A stretch of DNA of 64,000 bases from Halomonas sp. JB37 (GTDB taxonomy: Bacteria; Pseudomonadota; Gammaproteobacteria; Pseudomonadales; Halomonadaceae). The notes below the pieces were generated by a model. The model saw only the letters and a list, made by a program, of their open reading frames with translations, had not been told where the DNA came from and did no database searches. Below, piece after piece: positions 42,869 to 51,162 of this stretch; positions within the stretch are counted from its first letter, which is position 1, and each line of letters starts with the position of its first letter. Location of the stretch: assembly GCF_002332255.1 (NCBI RefSeq), contig NZ_NRGW01000001.1, forward strand, positions 3,100,001 through 3,164,000. The letters run 5' to 3'. A program made the position numbers and the translations under genes.

Positions 42869-44641
42869 TTAGTAGGTACGAACCTTCGGTTCGAACGTAT
42901 CAACAGTTTTCGGCTTGAAGTTAACGTCGCGCTGCTTCATTTGCTTAGTCAGCGGGAAGTAAAGCGAGTGCTTCAGCCAGTTGACATCATCACGGTCTGG
43001 ATAGTCATAGCGCGAGTGGGCGCCACGGCTTTCTTTACGTTCAAGGGCAGCGATCGCCGTCGCTTCTGCCACTTCCATTAAGTTATCAAGCTCCAGCGCT
43101 TCCACACGTGCAGTGTTGAAGGCATTGGACTTATCCGGCAGGTAGGCATTACCGATCCGTCCACGCAGCTGCGCTAGCTTCTCGACGCCTTCCAGCATGT
43201 TTTTCTCTTCGCGGAATACGCCGAAGGAGGTCTGCATGATTTCCTGAAGCTCAGCTTTTAGCTCAGGAATGCTTTCGCCGCCTTCCGACTCATTCCAGCG
43301 ATTGATGCGCTTCATTGCCAACTCAACGTCAGACTCAGAGGCATCCAGGTAGTCGACCCCTTCGTTCAGTGCACCTTCGATGAACATGCCCGCGGCACGG
43401 CCAAAGACCACCAAATCAAGCAGTGAGTTGCCGCCCAGACGGTTAGCACCGTGAACAGATACACACGCTGCCTCACCACAAGCGAATAGGCCGTTAACGA
43501 TATGATCGTTACCGCTTTCGTCTTGTGTAATCGCCTGGCCATGAATGTTGGTGGGAATACCGCCCATCATATAGTGGCAGGTCGGTACGACCGGAATCGG
43601 GTCGGTAGCAGGATCGACATGAGCAAAGGTCTTAGAAAGCTCAACGATACCCGGCAAGCGCTTACCAAGAACGTCTTCGCCCAAGTGGTCAAGCTTCAAG
43701 AAGACGTGATCGCCCTTCTCACCACAGCCACGACCTTCCAAAATTTCCATGACCATCGAACGAGCAACCACGTCACGGCCGGCCAAATCTTTGGCGTTCG
43801 GTGCATAACGCTCCATAAAGCGCTCGCCGTCTTTATTGATCAGGTAGCCACCTTCACCACGACAACCTTCTGTGACCAGCGTACCCGCGCCGTAAATACC
43901 GGTCGGGTGGAACTGCCACATTTCCATGTCTTGCATCGGAAAACCGGCGCGCATTGCCATGCCAATGCCATCACCCGTATTGATCAAGGCATTGGTCGTG
44001 GAGGCGTAAATACGACCCGCACCACCGGTCGCCAGTACGGTGGCTTTCGATTTAACGTGAACCACTTCACCGGTTTCGATGCACATAGCGATGCAGCCAA
44101 CCACATCACCGTCAGCATTTTTAACCAAATCTACCGCGTACCACTCATTGAGGAACACTGTGTTGTTCTTCAAGTTGTTCTGATACAGGGTGTGCAACAA
44201 CGCGTGGCCGGTACGGTCAGCCGCGGCACAGGTGCGTGCAGCCTGGCCACCTTCACCAAAGTTTTTAGACTGGCCGCCAAACGGACGCTGATAAATGCGG
44301 CCGTTATCTAAGCGCGAGAACGGCAGCCCCATGTGCTCAAGCTCAAACACCGCCTTCGGGCCTTCGGAACACATATATTCAGCCGCGTCTTGGTCAGCAA
44401 TATAGTCGCCGCCTTTAACGGTATCGTACATGTGCCAGCGCCAATCATCGTTCGGATCATCAGATGCAATCGCGCAAGTAATGCCGCCCTGGGCAGAAAC
44501 GGTGTGAGAGCGCGTCGGGAAAACTTTTGATAACACGGCCGTCTTTTTGCCGGACTTCGCAAGCTCTAGAGCGGCTCGCAGGCCAGCGCCACCGCCACCA
44601 ATAATAATGGCGTCAAACGTCAGGCTACGCAGATTAGACAT
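42869..44641 (-). CDS. sdhA: Succinate dehydrogenase flavoprotein subunit
   Basis: It oxidises succinate to fumarate at a covalently bound FAD. The 590-residue protein has the dinucleotide motif [15 protein letters not shown], the flavinylated His at about 46 ([11 protein letters not shown]), and the active-site block with HPTGIYGAG and [13 protein letters not shown] precedes ATG 44641, three bases after the sdhD stop. Confidence 0.98.
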   Translation of the reverse strand: MSNLRSLTFDAIIIGGGGAGLRAALELAKSGKKTAVLSKVFPTRSHTVSAQGGITCAIASDDPNDDWRWHMYDTVKGGDYIADQDAAEYMCSEGPKAVFELEHMGLPFSRLDNGRIYQRPFGGQSKNFGEGGQAARTCAAADRTGHALLHTLYQNNLKNNTVFLNEWYAVDLVKNADGDVVGCIAMCIETGEVVHVKSKATVLATGGAGRIYASTTNALINTGDGIGMAMRAGFPMQDMEMWQFHPTGIYGAGTLVTEGCRGEGGYLINKDGERFMERYAPNAKDLAGRDVVARSMVMEILEGRGCGEKGDHVFLKLDHLGEDVLGKRLPGIVELSKTFAHVDPATDPIPVVPTCHYMMGGIPTNIHGQAITQDESGNDHIVNGLFACGEAACVSVHGANRLGGNSLLDLVVFGRAAGMFIEGALNEGVDYLDASESDVELAMKRINRWNESEGGESIPELKAELQEIMQTSFGVFREEKNMLEGVEKLAQLRGRIGNAYLPDKSNAFNTARVEALELDNLMEVAEATAIAALERKESRGAHSRYDYPDRDDVNWLKHSLYFPLTKQMKQRDVNFKPKTVDTFEPKVRTY

Positions 44642-44644
44642 GTA

Positions 44645-44992
44645 TCAAGCTCCCCACAGAATTTGAATGCCCCACACCAAATACACGAAAATACCCAAAA
44701 TAATGACAGCTTGGGCACCCATGCGCAGGCAAGTAGACTTAAGATAGTCAGTGGTTACGGTCCACAGGCCGATCCAGGCGTGTGCCGCGATGGCGATAAA
44801 GGCCAATAGCGAGAAAATTCGCATCCACGTTTGGTTGAACAGGCCGCTCCATGCGTAATAATCAAGGTTCGGATTAAACAGCAAGAAGCCGACGATAAAG
44901 ACCGTATAAAGAGCCAGAATCACTGCGGATACGCGCTGCATCAGCCAGTCAGAAAGCCCACTACGGCCAAAGCTAGTGATGTTAGTTACCAT
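44645..44992 (-). CDS. sdhD: Succinate dehydrogenase membrane anchor SdhD
   Basis: A 115-residue three-helix anchor that shares the heme b and quinone site with SdhC. ATG 44992 is preferred over an in-frame TTG at 44998: AGGAG lies 7 bases upstream and MVTNITSFGRSGLSDW aligns with E. coli SdhD. With this start the heme ligand falls at His 71 (AHAWIGLWTV) and the quinone-site Tyr at 83, exactly the E. coli numbers. It overlaps sdhC by 7 bases. Confidence 0.95.
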   Translation of the reverse strand: MVTNITSFGRSGLSDWLMQRVSAVILALYTVFIVGFLLFNPNLDYYAWSGLFNQTWMRIFSLLAFIAIAAHAWIGLWTVTTDYLKSTCLRMGAQAVIILGIFVYLVWGIQILWGA

Positions 44993-45375
44993 ACCCAAAC
45001 TCCTGCCAAAATAATCAGAACGGCACTGACCACGACGGTGATCTGGGCCTTTTTCACGCCACCCTCAAGGGTCACACCAATGTCGGCATCCATCAGCAGG
45101 TGTTTAATACCGGCGACAAAATGGAATGCCAAGGCGGACAACAGCCCCCAAGCAATGAACTTAGCCAAGAAATTATTGGCTAACGCATTGCTAACGGCGT
45201 CAAAACCCGCCGGAGATGACAATGACTTACCTAGCGCCCAAAAAGCGAAAATCAGGCCAACGAACAGGATGACACCCGTGATGCGGTGTGTGATCGACGT
45301 CAATGCCGGTAGTGGGAAATGTATTGTAGATAGATCTAGGTTTACGGGTCGTTTGCTATTCACGGCTTTATACAC
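44986..45375 (-). CDS. sdhC: Succinate dehydrogenase cytochrome b556 subunit SdhC
   Basis: A 129-residue anchor subunit with RPVNLDLSTIHFPLPALTSI at the N-terminus, three helices and the heme ligand His at about 85 (LAFHFVAGIKH; E. coli H84). GTG 45375 is used here; a second in-frame GTG at 45363 would give MNSKRPVNLDL, which matches the pseudomonad start, and the AAGAGAG ribosome site does not clearly decide. It heads the sdhCDAB genes and is divergent from gltA across 489 bases; a strong hairpin lies just upstream. Confidence 0.94.
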   Translation of the reverse strand: MYKAVNSKRPVNLDLSTIHFPLPALTSITHRITGVILFVGLIFAFWALGKSLSSPAGFDAVSNALANNFLAKFIAWGLLSALAFHFVAGIKHLLMDADIGVTLEGGVKKAQITVVVSAVLIILAGVWVW

Positions 45376-45384
45376 ACTCTCTTG

Positions 45385-45422
45385 GCCCGCTCTGCGACAG
45401 GTCGGGCATGGCCCGAGCGGGC
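45385..45422 (-). promoter_or_regulatory. Strong hairpin directly upstream of the sdhC ribosome site
   Basis: GCCCGCT (45385-45391) pairs with AGCGGGC (45416-45422); inside it CGGGC (45403-45407) pairs with GCCCG (45411-45415). The base of the outer stem is only a few bases from the AAGAGAG site (45376-45382), so folding could affect sdhC translation. Confidence 0.5.
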
Positions 45423-45761
45423 AGTGGTTGCTGGAAGGGGCTCGGCCGTTGCCAAGTCGGGCACGACCACCTACCTGCCGGTCGCGCGCCGTGGATTATA
45501 AGAACCTTCGCCCTCGCTTACAAACCGAACTCAGGCATAAGTCGACTCTGTAGGAAAAAAATCCGTTTAGACCGAGTCGATTTTGCGCTGCAGCATGGTT
45601 ATAGTGTCCATAGATTAGCAGATTGATAAGCTTGTTAACGTACTATGATAATCTATTCGTGATTTTTGACGCCTTCACATATTGTAGGCTTTTTTCAATC
45701 TTATACAAAAACCATTCACAACAATTATATCTGCACAGCTTACGCCTAGCGCATCGGATAA

Positions 45762-45789
45762 TTGACAAAATGTCGCACACTTCTATAGT
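45762..45789 (+). promoter_or_regulatory. Sigma70 promoter of gltA
   Basis: TTGACA (45762-45767), 16-base spacer, TATAGT (45784-45789), 76 bases before the gltA ATG. The -35 box is a perfect consensus. Confidence 0.8.
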
Positions 45790-45864
45790 GGGCAGGCCTT
45801 TTCGCCGGCGCGGCATGCGCAGCAATGACTTTACGTCCCAACCCGAATTCGAAAGGAGGCCTGC

Positions 45865-47151
45865 ATGGCTGACAGGAAAGCGACACTGACGGTAGACGGC
45901 ATCGACAAACCGATCGAGCTACCTATGTACTCCGGCACACTTGGCCCCGACGTCATCGACGTACGTGAGCTCGGTGCTGAAGGCCTGTTCACCTACGACC
46001 CCGGCTTTATGGCCACCTCTTCCTGCCAGTCTGCCATTACCTATATTGATGGTGGTCAGGGCGTACTGCTGCATCGCGGCTACCCCATTGATCAACTGGC
46101 CAAAGAATCCAATTTTGTTGAGCTTAGCTACACCCTGCTATTTGGCGAGCTGCCCAGTGAAGAGCAGTACGCAGATTTTGAATCACGTATTCGCAATCAC
46201 ACCATGGTTCATGACCAGATTAATAACTTCTTCAAAGGGTTTCGCCGTGACGCGCACCCGATGTCTATTATGTGCGGCGTTGTAGGCGGCTTAGCGGCCT
46301 TCTACCATGACCATATGGACATCACTCAGCAAGAAGACCGCGAGATTAGTGCCATCCGTCTCATTGCGAAAATGCCGACGCTGGCGGCCATGTCACACAA
46401 GTATAACGTTGGCCAACCGTTCAACTATCCGCGCAATGACCTGAGCTATGCAGAGAACTTCCTCTACATGATGTTCAGCAACCCGTGCGAAGAGTACAAG
46501 ATCAATCCGGTATACGCGAAAGCCATGGACCGCATCTTCATGCTGCATGCGGACCACGAGCAAAATGCCTCTACCTCGACAGTACGCCTTGCAGGCTCCA
46601 CAGGCGCCAACCCGTTCGCCTGCATTAGCGCCGGCATCGCTGCACTGTGGGGCCCTGCTCACGGCGGTGCCAACGAAGCCGTACTAGCAATGCTTGACGA
46701 AATTGGTGACGATTCCGAAGAGAATATCCAGCGCTTTGTTGATAAGGCCAAGGATAAAGAAGACCCCTTCAAGCTAATGGGCTTCGGTCACCGCGTTTAT
46801 CGCAACTTCGATCCGCGCGCCAAGGTGATGAAAGAAACCTGTGACGAGGTACTCGCCGAGCTAGGCATGGCTGACGACCCACAGCTCAAAATCGCCAAGC
46901 GCCTGGAACAGATCGCCCTGGAAGATGAATACTTCATTGAGCGAAAGCTGTATCCGAACGTTGATTTCTATTCTGGCATCATTTTGAAAGCGATGGGCAT
47001 TCCAACCAATATGTTTACCGTGATTTTTGCGGTATCCCGCACCGTTGGCTGGATCTCACACTGGCACGAGATGCTCAGTGAAAGCTACAAAATCGGTCGT
47101 CCGCGCCAGCTGTATATCGGCCACGATAAGCGTGACTACCCAACGAAATAA
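45865..47151 (+). CDS. gltA: Citrate synthase (type II, hexameric)
   Basis: It condenses acetyl-CoA and oxaloacetate to citrate. The 428-residue protein has the N-terminal beta domain typical of NADH-sensitive gram-negative enzymes ([19 protein letters not shown]), and the catalytic motifs [25 protein letters not shown] and [21 protein letters not shown] precedes ATG 45865. A perfect terminator follows the gene. Confidence 0.98.
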   Translation: MADRKATLTVDGIDKPIELPMYSGTLGPDVIDVRELGAEGLFTYDPGFMATSSCQSAITYIDGGQGVLLHRGYPIDQLAKESNFVELSYTLLFGELPSEEQYADFESRIRNHTMVHDQINNFFKGFRRDAHPMSIMCGVVGGLAAFYHDHMDITQQEDREISAIRLIAKMPTLAAMSHKYNVGQPFNYPRNDLSYAENFLYMMFSNPCEEYKINPVYAKAMDRIFMLHADHEQNASTSTVRLAGSTGANPFACISAGIAALWGPAHGGANEAVLAMLDEIGDDSEENIQRFVDKAKDKEDPFKLMGFGHRVYRNFDPRAKVMKETCDEVLAELGMADDPQLKIAKRLEQIALEDEYFIERKLYPNVDFYSGIILKAMGIPTNMFTVIFAVSRTVGWISHWHEMLSESYKIGRPRQLYIGHDKRDYPTK

Positions 47152-47190
47152 GCCAGCAAAAATAAATCGACCTCTGCTAGGTTGATAGCA

Positions 47191-47228
47191 ATGCGAAAAA
47201 GGCCACCTACGGGTGGCCTTTTTCGCAT
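47191..47228 (+). terminator. Rho-independent terminator of gltA
   Basis: A perfect 17-bp stem (47191-47207 with 47212-47228) with a 4-base loop and TTTTT within the right arm, 39 bases after the gltA stop. Confidence 0.92.
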
Positions 47229-47489
47229 GAGCTGATCCCACCACCCGACATTCAAGCCCTTCTTTTCACCAGAGGCTATGCAGGATGAATCGCTACCGGC
47301 TAACGCCTTTAACACGATCGCCTCTTAGAGCCCGCCTTTCGCCCGTTAACGCAACAGCCATTGCGACTGCTAAGCAGCATAGTCCATCATCTTTTTCAGC
47401 CAGCGGCATTAGACTATTGGGCCACGCGATTAAGGCACTTTTAAGCATCAATAGCGCTTGACTTTTGAGGGCTAGCATCCAGAAAAATG

Positions 47490-47512
47490 TTTTCCACACT
47501 ATCTGTGGATAA
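47490..47512. promoter_or_regulatory. Head-to-head DnaA-box-like pair
   Basis: TTTTCCACA (47490-47498, one mismatch to TTATCCACA) faces TGTGGATAA (47504-47512, a perfect box on the minus strand) across 5 bases, forming a near-perfect 23-bp palindrome. No dnaA, dnaN or gidA gene is near. Confidence 0.5.
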
Positions 47513-47655
47513 CCCTGTTCACAACCACTACAAAACGTCCCGAAATCGCCATGAACAGTGGGCCAACCTTAAATTGGTCATTTTTTGACCTATTGTAAGT
47601 TGTTGTTTTTTAACATTTTAAAGTTATGTTCAAGTTTTTTGCGTCAACAACAACG

Positions 47656-47669
47656 AGTTGTGCACAACT
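47656..47669. promoter_or_regulatory. 14-bp perfect palindrome AGTTGTGCACAACT
   Basis: A perfect palindrome in the AT-rich region. Its centre TTGTGCACA also resembles a DnaA box in both orientations (consensus TTATNCACA, one mismatch). It may be an operator for an unidentified factor. Confidence 0.4.
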
Positions 47670-47827
47670 TTTAGAAGGGATCAGAAAAAGTGGACAAGTC
47701 AAGCATAAAATCGTCTAAAAAAGATCGATTTGTAGCTTTTCTGTGAACGACAGAGATGCCAAAAACCAGCAAATGAGGAGACTCATTGCTAGAAAAAACA
47801 AACAGGAATCAGGGGATATCGATTTGA

Positions 47828-47903
47828 TGGCGTCCCATAGGGGGTTCGAACCCCTGTTACCGCCGTGAAAGGGCGGTGTCCTAGACCACTAGACGAATGG
47901 GAC
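47828..47903 (-). tRNA. tRNA-Glu (anticodon TTC)
   Basis: The 76-base minus-strand sequence folds as a full cloverleaf: acceptor GTCCCAT/ATGGGAC, anticodon loop CTTTCAC giving TTC, T arm with GGTTCGAACC, and an encoded 3' CCA. It lies just downstream of tRNA-Ala and gltX on the same strand. Confidence 0.95.
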
Positions 47904-47930
47904 ATTACTACGTGAATTCACGAATCAAGA

Positions 47931-48006
47931 TGGTGGAGCCTAGCGGGATCGAACCGCTGACCTCAACACTGCCAGTGTTGCGCTCTCCCAGCTGAGCTAA
48001 GGCCCC
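47931..48006 (-). tRNA. tRNA-Ala (anticodon GGC)
   Basis: A complete 76-base cloverleaf on the minus strand: acceptor GGGGCCT/AGGCTCC, D arm GCTCAGCTGGGAGAGC, anticodon loop CTGGCAG giving GGC, T loop TTCGATC, encoded CCA. It is 27 bases from tRNA-Glu, so the two are probably one transcript, possibly with gltX. Confidence 0.95.
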
Positions 48007-48135
48007 ACATGTCGCGAAGACGGAGCGTATAATACTGATTATGATCATCTTGGTCAACAGCGAAAACGTCTATTTAGTTCTGACAAGATCAGTGACAAAA
48101 ACAGGCGCTTTCGCCATGGCTATCTTAATGAGTTG

Positions 48136-49617
48136 TTACGCAATATCACGAAACTCTTTTTCAAAACGCTTGGCCTGCTTTTTCGAAACGCCGCCTAGCA
48201 CGTCAATGGCACCACGCAAGCGGGCTCGAGTAATGTCAGAGCCGAGAATCGCCATCGCATCCATCACCGAGGTACTGGAAGTACTGCCAGTGATAGCAAT
48301 AAATACCGGCGCGAGGAACACCTTCATTTTCAACTCAAAATGCTCGGCCAGCGTTTTTACCTCGTCAAGCAACGCCTCTTTATCCCATGCTGAAACGCCC
48401 TCAAAGCGCCAAACAAGGAACTGAAGCAGCTTAACCAGCTCTTCTTCATCAAGCTTCACGCTATCAAATGAATGCTTTGTTAACGCTGGCTGGCCTGCAA
48501 AGAAATGACCGGCGAGCGGCATTACTTCGGAAAGCGTTTCGACCCGGGGCCGCAACTGAGGCAGGATTTGCTTCACGTACGCTTCGTTGAAGGCCCATTC
48601 GCGCAGCGCTTTCAACAATGCATCGTCATCCAAGTCTTCACGGATATAAACACCGTTCAGCCACGTCAATTTTTCTAAATCAAAGACCGGACCACCCAGC
48701 GACACACGCGTCACATCGAAATCAGCGATCATTTCTGACAAGCTGAATTTTTCACGCTCGTCAGGCATTGACCATCCCATACGACCTAAATAATTGGTAA
48801 CGGCCTGGGGCAAAAAGCCCATACGGCGATAATAATTAATCGACGTCGGATTTTTACGTTTAGAAAGCTTAGATTTGTCAGGGTTGCGTAGCAGCGGCAT
48901 ATGACACAGCACCGGCATTTCCCAATCAAAATACTCATACAGCAACTGATGCTTAGGTGCGGAATTAATCCACTCCTCACCGCGCAGTACGTGAGTAATG
49001 CCCATCAAATGGTCGTCGACAACGTTAGCCAAATGATAGGTCGGCATGCCATCTGACTTAAGCAGTATCTGTGCATCGACCTGGGCCCAATCCACTTCAA
49101 TAGTGCCACGCAGCATGTCATTGACGACGCAAACACCTTCAGCAGGCACGTTCATACGCACCACAAAAGGCCAGTTCTCTTGCCGGCGGCGCGCTAGCTC
49201 ACTCTCATCGAGCGCTAAGTCAGCGGATTTCAATGCCAAGTGCATACCCGCCGCTTTGCGTGCCTCACGCAGGTCATCTAACTCTTCACTGGTGCGGTAG
49301 CACTTAAACGCATGCCCCGCGTCTAAGAGCTGCTGAACATGCTGCGCGTAAATTTCGCCACGCTCGCTCTGCCGATACGGGCCATGAGGGCCACCGACAT
49401 CAGGGCCTTCGTCCCATTCAAGGCCCAGCCAGTGCAAGGAGTCGAGAATCATCTGCTCCGACTCAGGCGTGGAGCGCACTTGATCCGTGTCTTCAATACG
49501 TAAAATAAATTGGCCGCCATGCTGACGCGCAAAACATAGATTAAAAAGCGCTATGTATGCCGTACCAACGTGTGGATCCCCGGTGGGAGAAGGTGCGATA
49601 CGAGTACGTACGGTCAT
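48136..49617 (-). CDS. gltX: Glutamyl-tRNA synthetase
   Basis: A class I synthetase that charges tRNA-Glu. The 493-residue protein has the HIGH-type motif in [14 protein letters not shown], the KMSKS-type motif KLSKRKNP, and the C-terminal anticodon-binding helical domain. No terminator is visible in the 129 bases after the stop, and tRNA-Ala and tRNA-Glu follow on the same strand, so the enzyme and its substrate tRNA may be co-transcribed. Confidence 0.97.
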   Translation of the reverse strand: MTVRTRIAPSPTGDPHVGTAYIALFNLCFARQHGGQFILRIEDTDQVRSTPESEQMILDSLHWLGLEWDEGPDVGGPHGPYRQSERGEIYAQHVQQLLDAGHAFKCYRTSEELDDLREARKAAGMHLALKSADLALDESELARRRQENWPFVVRMNVPAEGVCVVNDMLRGTIEVDWAQVDAQILLKSDGMPTYHLANVVDDHLMGITHVLRGEEWINSAPKHQLLYEYFDWEMPVLCHMPLLRNPDKSKLSKRKNPTSINYYRRMGFLPQAVTNYLGRMGWSMPDEREKFSLSEMIADFDVTRVSLGGPVFDLEKLTWLNGVYIREDLDDDALLKALREWAFNEAYVKQILPQLRPRVETLSEVMPLAGHFFAGQPALTKHSFDSVKLDEEELVKLLQFLVWRFEGVSAWDKEALLDEVKTLAEHFELKMKVFLAPVFIAITGSTSSTSVMDAMAILGSDITRARLRGAIDVLGGVSKKQAKRFEKEFRDIA

Positions 49618-49655
49618 GAAAACGTCCTATGGCAAATATGCATGGCCATATTATA

Positions 49656-49723
49656 CCCACCTTAGCCACAACCTACAGCGTCGCGCAGGGAACAATTGGC
49701 GTCCAAAAGCGTCATAAGGTGGG
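49656..49723. other. Distant 9-bp inverted repeat upstream of gltX
   Basis: CCCACCTTA (49656-49664) and TAAGGTGGG (49715-49723) are perfect inverted arms 50 bases apart, in the gltX-XRE intergenic region. They could form a long-range hairpin in a gltX leader or be paired binding sites. Confidence 0.35.
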
Positions 49724-49788
49724 CTCAATGTTGCATGTCCCTTAATACGTGCTAAGTAAAGATCGATTAATACGGCACTGCAGCAACA

Positions 49789-49856
49789 TCTTGAGTGAGC
49801 ATCTCAAGAGTGAGTTAAGATATAACGCTTGGTTATAGTGCCACTATTCTTAGTGG
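49789..49856 (+). promoter_or_regulatory. Stacked inverted repeats before the XRE regulator gene
   Basis: Three perfect inverted repeats follow each other: TCTTGAG/CTCAAGA (49789-49809), TATAAC/GTTATA (49821-49837) and CCACTA/TAGTGG (49841-49856). They end 44 bases before the XRE start codon and are good candidates for autoregulatory operators. Confidence 0.5.
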
Positions 49857-49900
49857 ATGGAACTCAACGAGCTTGTTAGCTCATTCAACAGGAAGATGAA

Positions 49901-50425
49901 ATGGAATCGCTAGGCTCACGAATAAAGCAATTGCGGCTTCGAGCCAAGCTCAACAAAGCAGCGCTGGCACGCAAAGTTGGCGTGTCAGATGTCACCATTT
50001 CTTATTGGGAATCCGGGGCGATCAAACAGATCGGTCACGAACGCTTAGTTGCGCTTGCTGATGCCCTTGACTGTTCCCTGGCAACGCTCTTAGAAGGTGA
50101 TAGTGCTCCTGAGCTTTTAACGTTGACGCATACCGGCCCACTCCCCTGGGAACAGGTACAAGCAACGAAAATAAGAGTCCCCAATCACCTGCCCATGACG
50201 ATTGATTGGAAAGCACCGTGCGTTATGACCACGCCGGGTCCTGATACAGATTTTTCACCGGCCACCCCGGGTGATTTACTGTTGCTTGGCCCAACGCATG
50301 TATTCCACAAAGCGGGTCATTACGTTGTACAGCGCGACGATCGTTTCGTGATCGAGCACTTCGCCAAGGCTCCAAGCGATACTGCCATCCACGCAGTACT
50401 GTTAGCCCACTGGCATCCTGCCTAA
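49901..50425 (+). CDS. XRE family regulator with a LexA/S24-like C-terminal domain
   Basis: A 174-residue DNA-binding regulator. Residues about 5-65 form an HTH_XRE domain (GSRIKQLRLRAKLNKAALAR, then DVTISYWESG). The C-terminal half resembles the S24/LexA fold (ATPGDLLLLGPTHVFHKAGH, YVVQRDDRFVIEHF), but the Ser-Met of the self-cleaving site is not visible at the expected place before PGD, so it is probably not proteolytic. Such proteins occur as phage repressors and as stand-alone chromosomal regulators. No phage genes are near. AGGAAG precedes ATG 49901. The inverted repeats upstream suggest autoregulation; other targets unknown. Confidence 0.82.
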   Translation: MESLGSRIKQLRLRAKLNKAALARKVGVSDVTISYWESGAIKQIGHERLVALADALDCSLATLLEGDSAPELLTLTHTGPLPWEQVQATKIRVPNHLPMTIDWKAPCVMTTPGPDTDFSPATPGDLLLLGPTHVFHKAGHYVVQRDDRFVIEHFAKAPSDTAIHAVLLAHWHPA

Positions 50426-50430
50426 AGCGT

Positions 50431-51015
50431 CTACCTCCCCGGACTCTCTAGCACCTCCACCTGGTCACGCGTGCGTCTTGGTTCACTCCCTACCAAAAAG
50501 CGCCGTGAGTAGGTGGCCACTTGGCCCAGCCCATGGCGGGATTGACTGACAAGCTCTCCCGCCAGGTGCTGGCCATTGTGACCAATGATTGCTTGTACCG
50601 CGACGGGTTGAACACTGCCCTCTGAAACATCAACACGCACGTCGTAACCACCATCGGGTAATCCGCTACCTGAACCAAATGGCCCCGCTGAAAATAGCCC
50701 GCCTTCTACCTGGGTGCGTGCTTGCCAGCGCACTCGGCTGATCTCACGTTCGACAATAATTCGTACCTGAGTACCGTCAGGCAAATTGCTTTCACCCTCG
50801 ACCATTAAGCGCCGATCGGTGCGCAGCGATACATGTGTAGATAGCTCGACAATAAGCGGCGCAACGTCTTCTTCTACCGCGGATGACTCAGGGGGTGCTT
50901 GCTCAGGCTGCGCAGTCGCTACCGTGTCACTGGCCGGCGGCTCAGTTTCTCCACAGCCAGCCAGTAGCGCAGCAGACACGATCAATACGCCAGCGCGATT
51001 TATTATATTGCCCAT
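50431..51015 (-). CDS. Predicted lipoprotein of unknown function
   Basis: A 194-residue protein starting at ATG 51015 (GGGAG upstream), with signal peptide and lipobox LAGC at about residue 22. A Pro/Glu/Ala-rich linker (about 24-55) is followed by a beta-rich domain with SLRTDRRLMVEGESNLPDGT, RIIVEREISRVRWQA and two LPDG turns, suggesting an immunoglobulin-like or similar fold. The C-terminus is basic (SEPRRTRDQVEV). I recognise no named family. It converges closely with the XRE gene (5-base gap) and is divergent from the TauE-like permease. Confidence 0.72.
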   Translation of the reverse strand: MGNIINRAGVLIVSAALLAGCGETEPPASDTVATAQPEQAPPESSAVEEDVAPLIVELSTHVSLRTDRRLMVEGESNLPDGTQVRIIVEREISRVRWQARTQVEGGLFSAGPFGSGSGLPDGGYDVRVDVSEGSVQPVAVQAIIGHNGQHLAGELVSQSRHGLGQVATYSRRFLVGSEPRRTRDQVEVLESPGR

Positions 51016-51162
51016 ACGAACTCCCAAAACGTTACCTAGCCTGCAGCTTACCACTGCATAGCGGCCGCCACAGCGGAATACGCCTTTTTGAATCCGCGGC
51101 ACGCTCTACTTCCGGTACAATGTGCTTATCGTGCTAACAAGACACTTTCAGGAGCAGCAGCT

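Larger units (their letters stand above)
45376..45864. other. sdhC-gltA divergent regulatory region, 489 bases
   Basis: No gene is visible. The sdhC side (45376-45500) is GC-rich and structured; the centre and gltA side (45550-45760) are AT-rich, with several TTTTT/AAAAA tracts, and hold the gltA promoter at 45762. Divergent control of the TCA entry and sdh genes from one region is the same layout as in E. coli and Pseudomonas. Confidence 0.7.
47229..47827. other. Gene-free, AT-rich region before the tRNA genes, about 600 bases
   Basis: I see no convincing gene. The first half is ordinary in composition. From 47480 it holds a palindromic DnaA-box-like pair (47490-47512), an imperfect inverted repeat near 47570-47597, a T-rich stretch (47580-47640), 9-bp inverted arms GTTGTTGTT/AACAACAAC (47599-47607, 47646-47654) and a 14-bp palindrome (47656-47669). 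This is operator- or origin-like architecture of unknown role. Confidence 0.6.

Noticed and set aside
43502..44311. 269-codon open frame on the plus strand
   Set aside because: Antisense to sdhA, which is unmistakable; an open reverse frame is expected from its codon bias.
47293..47499. Possible 68-residue protein on the minus strand after gltA
   Set aside because: GTG start with no ribosome site, overlaps the DnaA-box-like pair, composition not protein-like and no family resemblance.
47490..47669. Chromosomal replication origin
   Set aside because: Only one perfect DnaA box, and no dnaA, dnaN, rpmH or gidA nearby; gene context is gltA, tRNAs and gltX.
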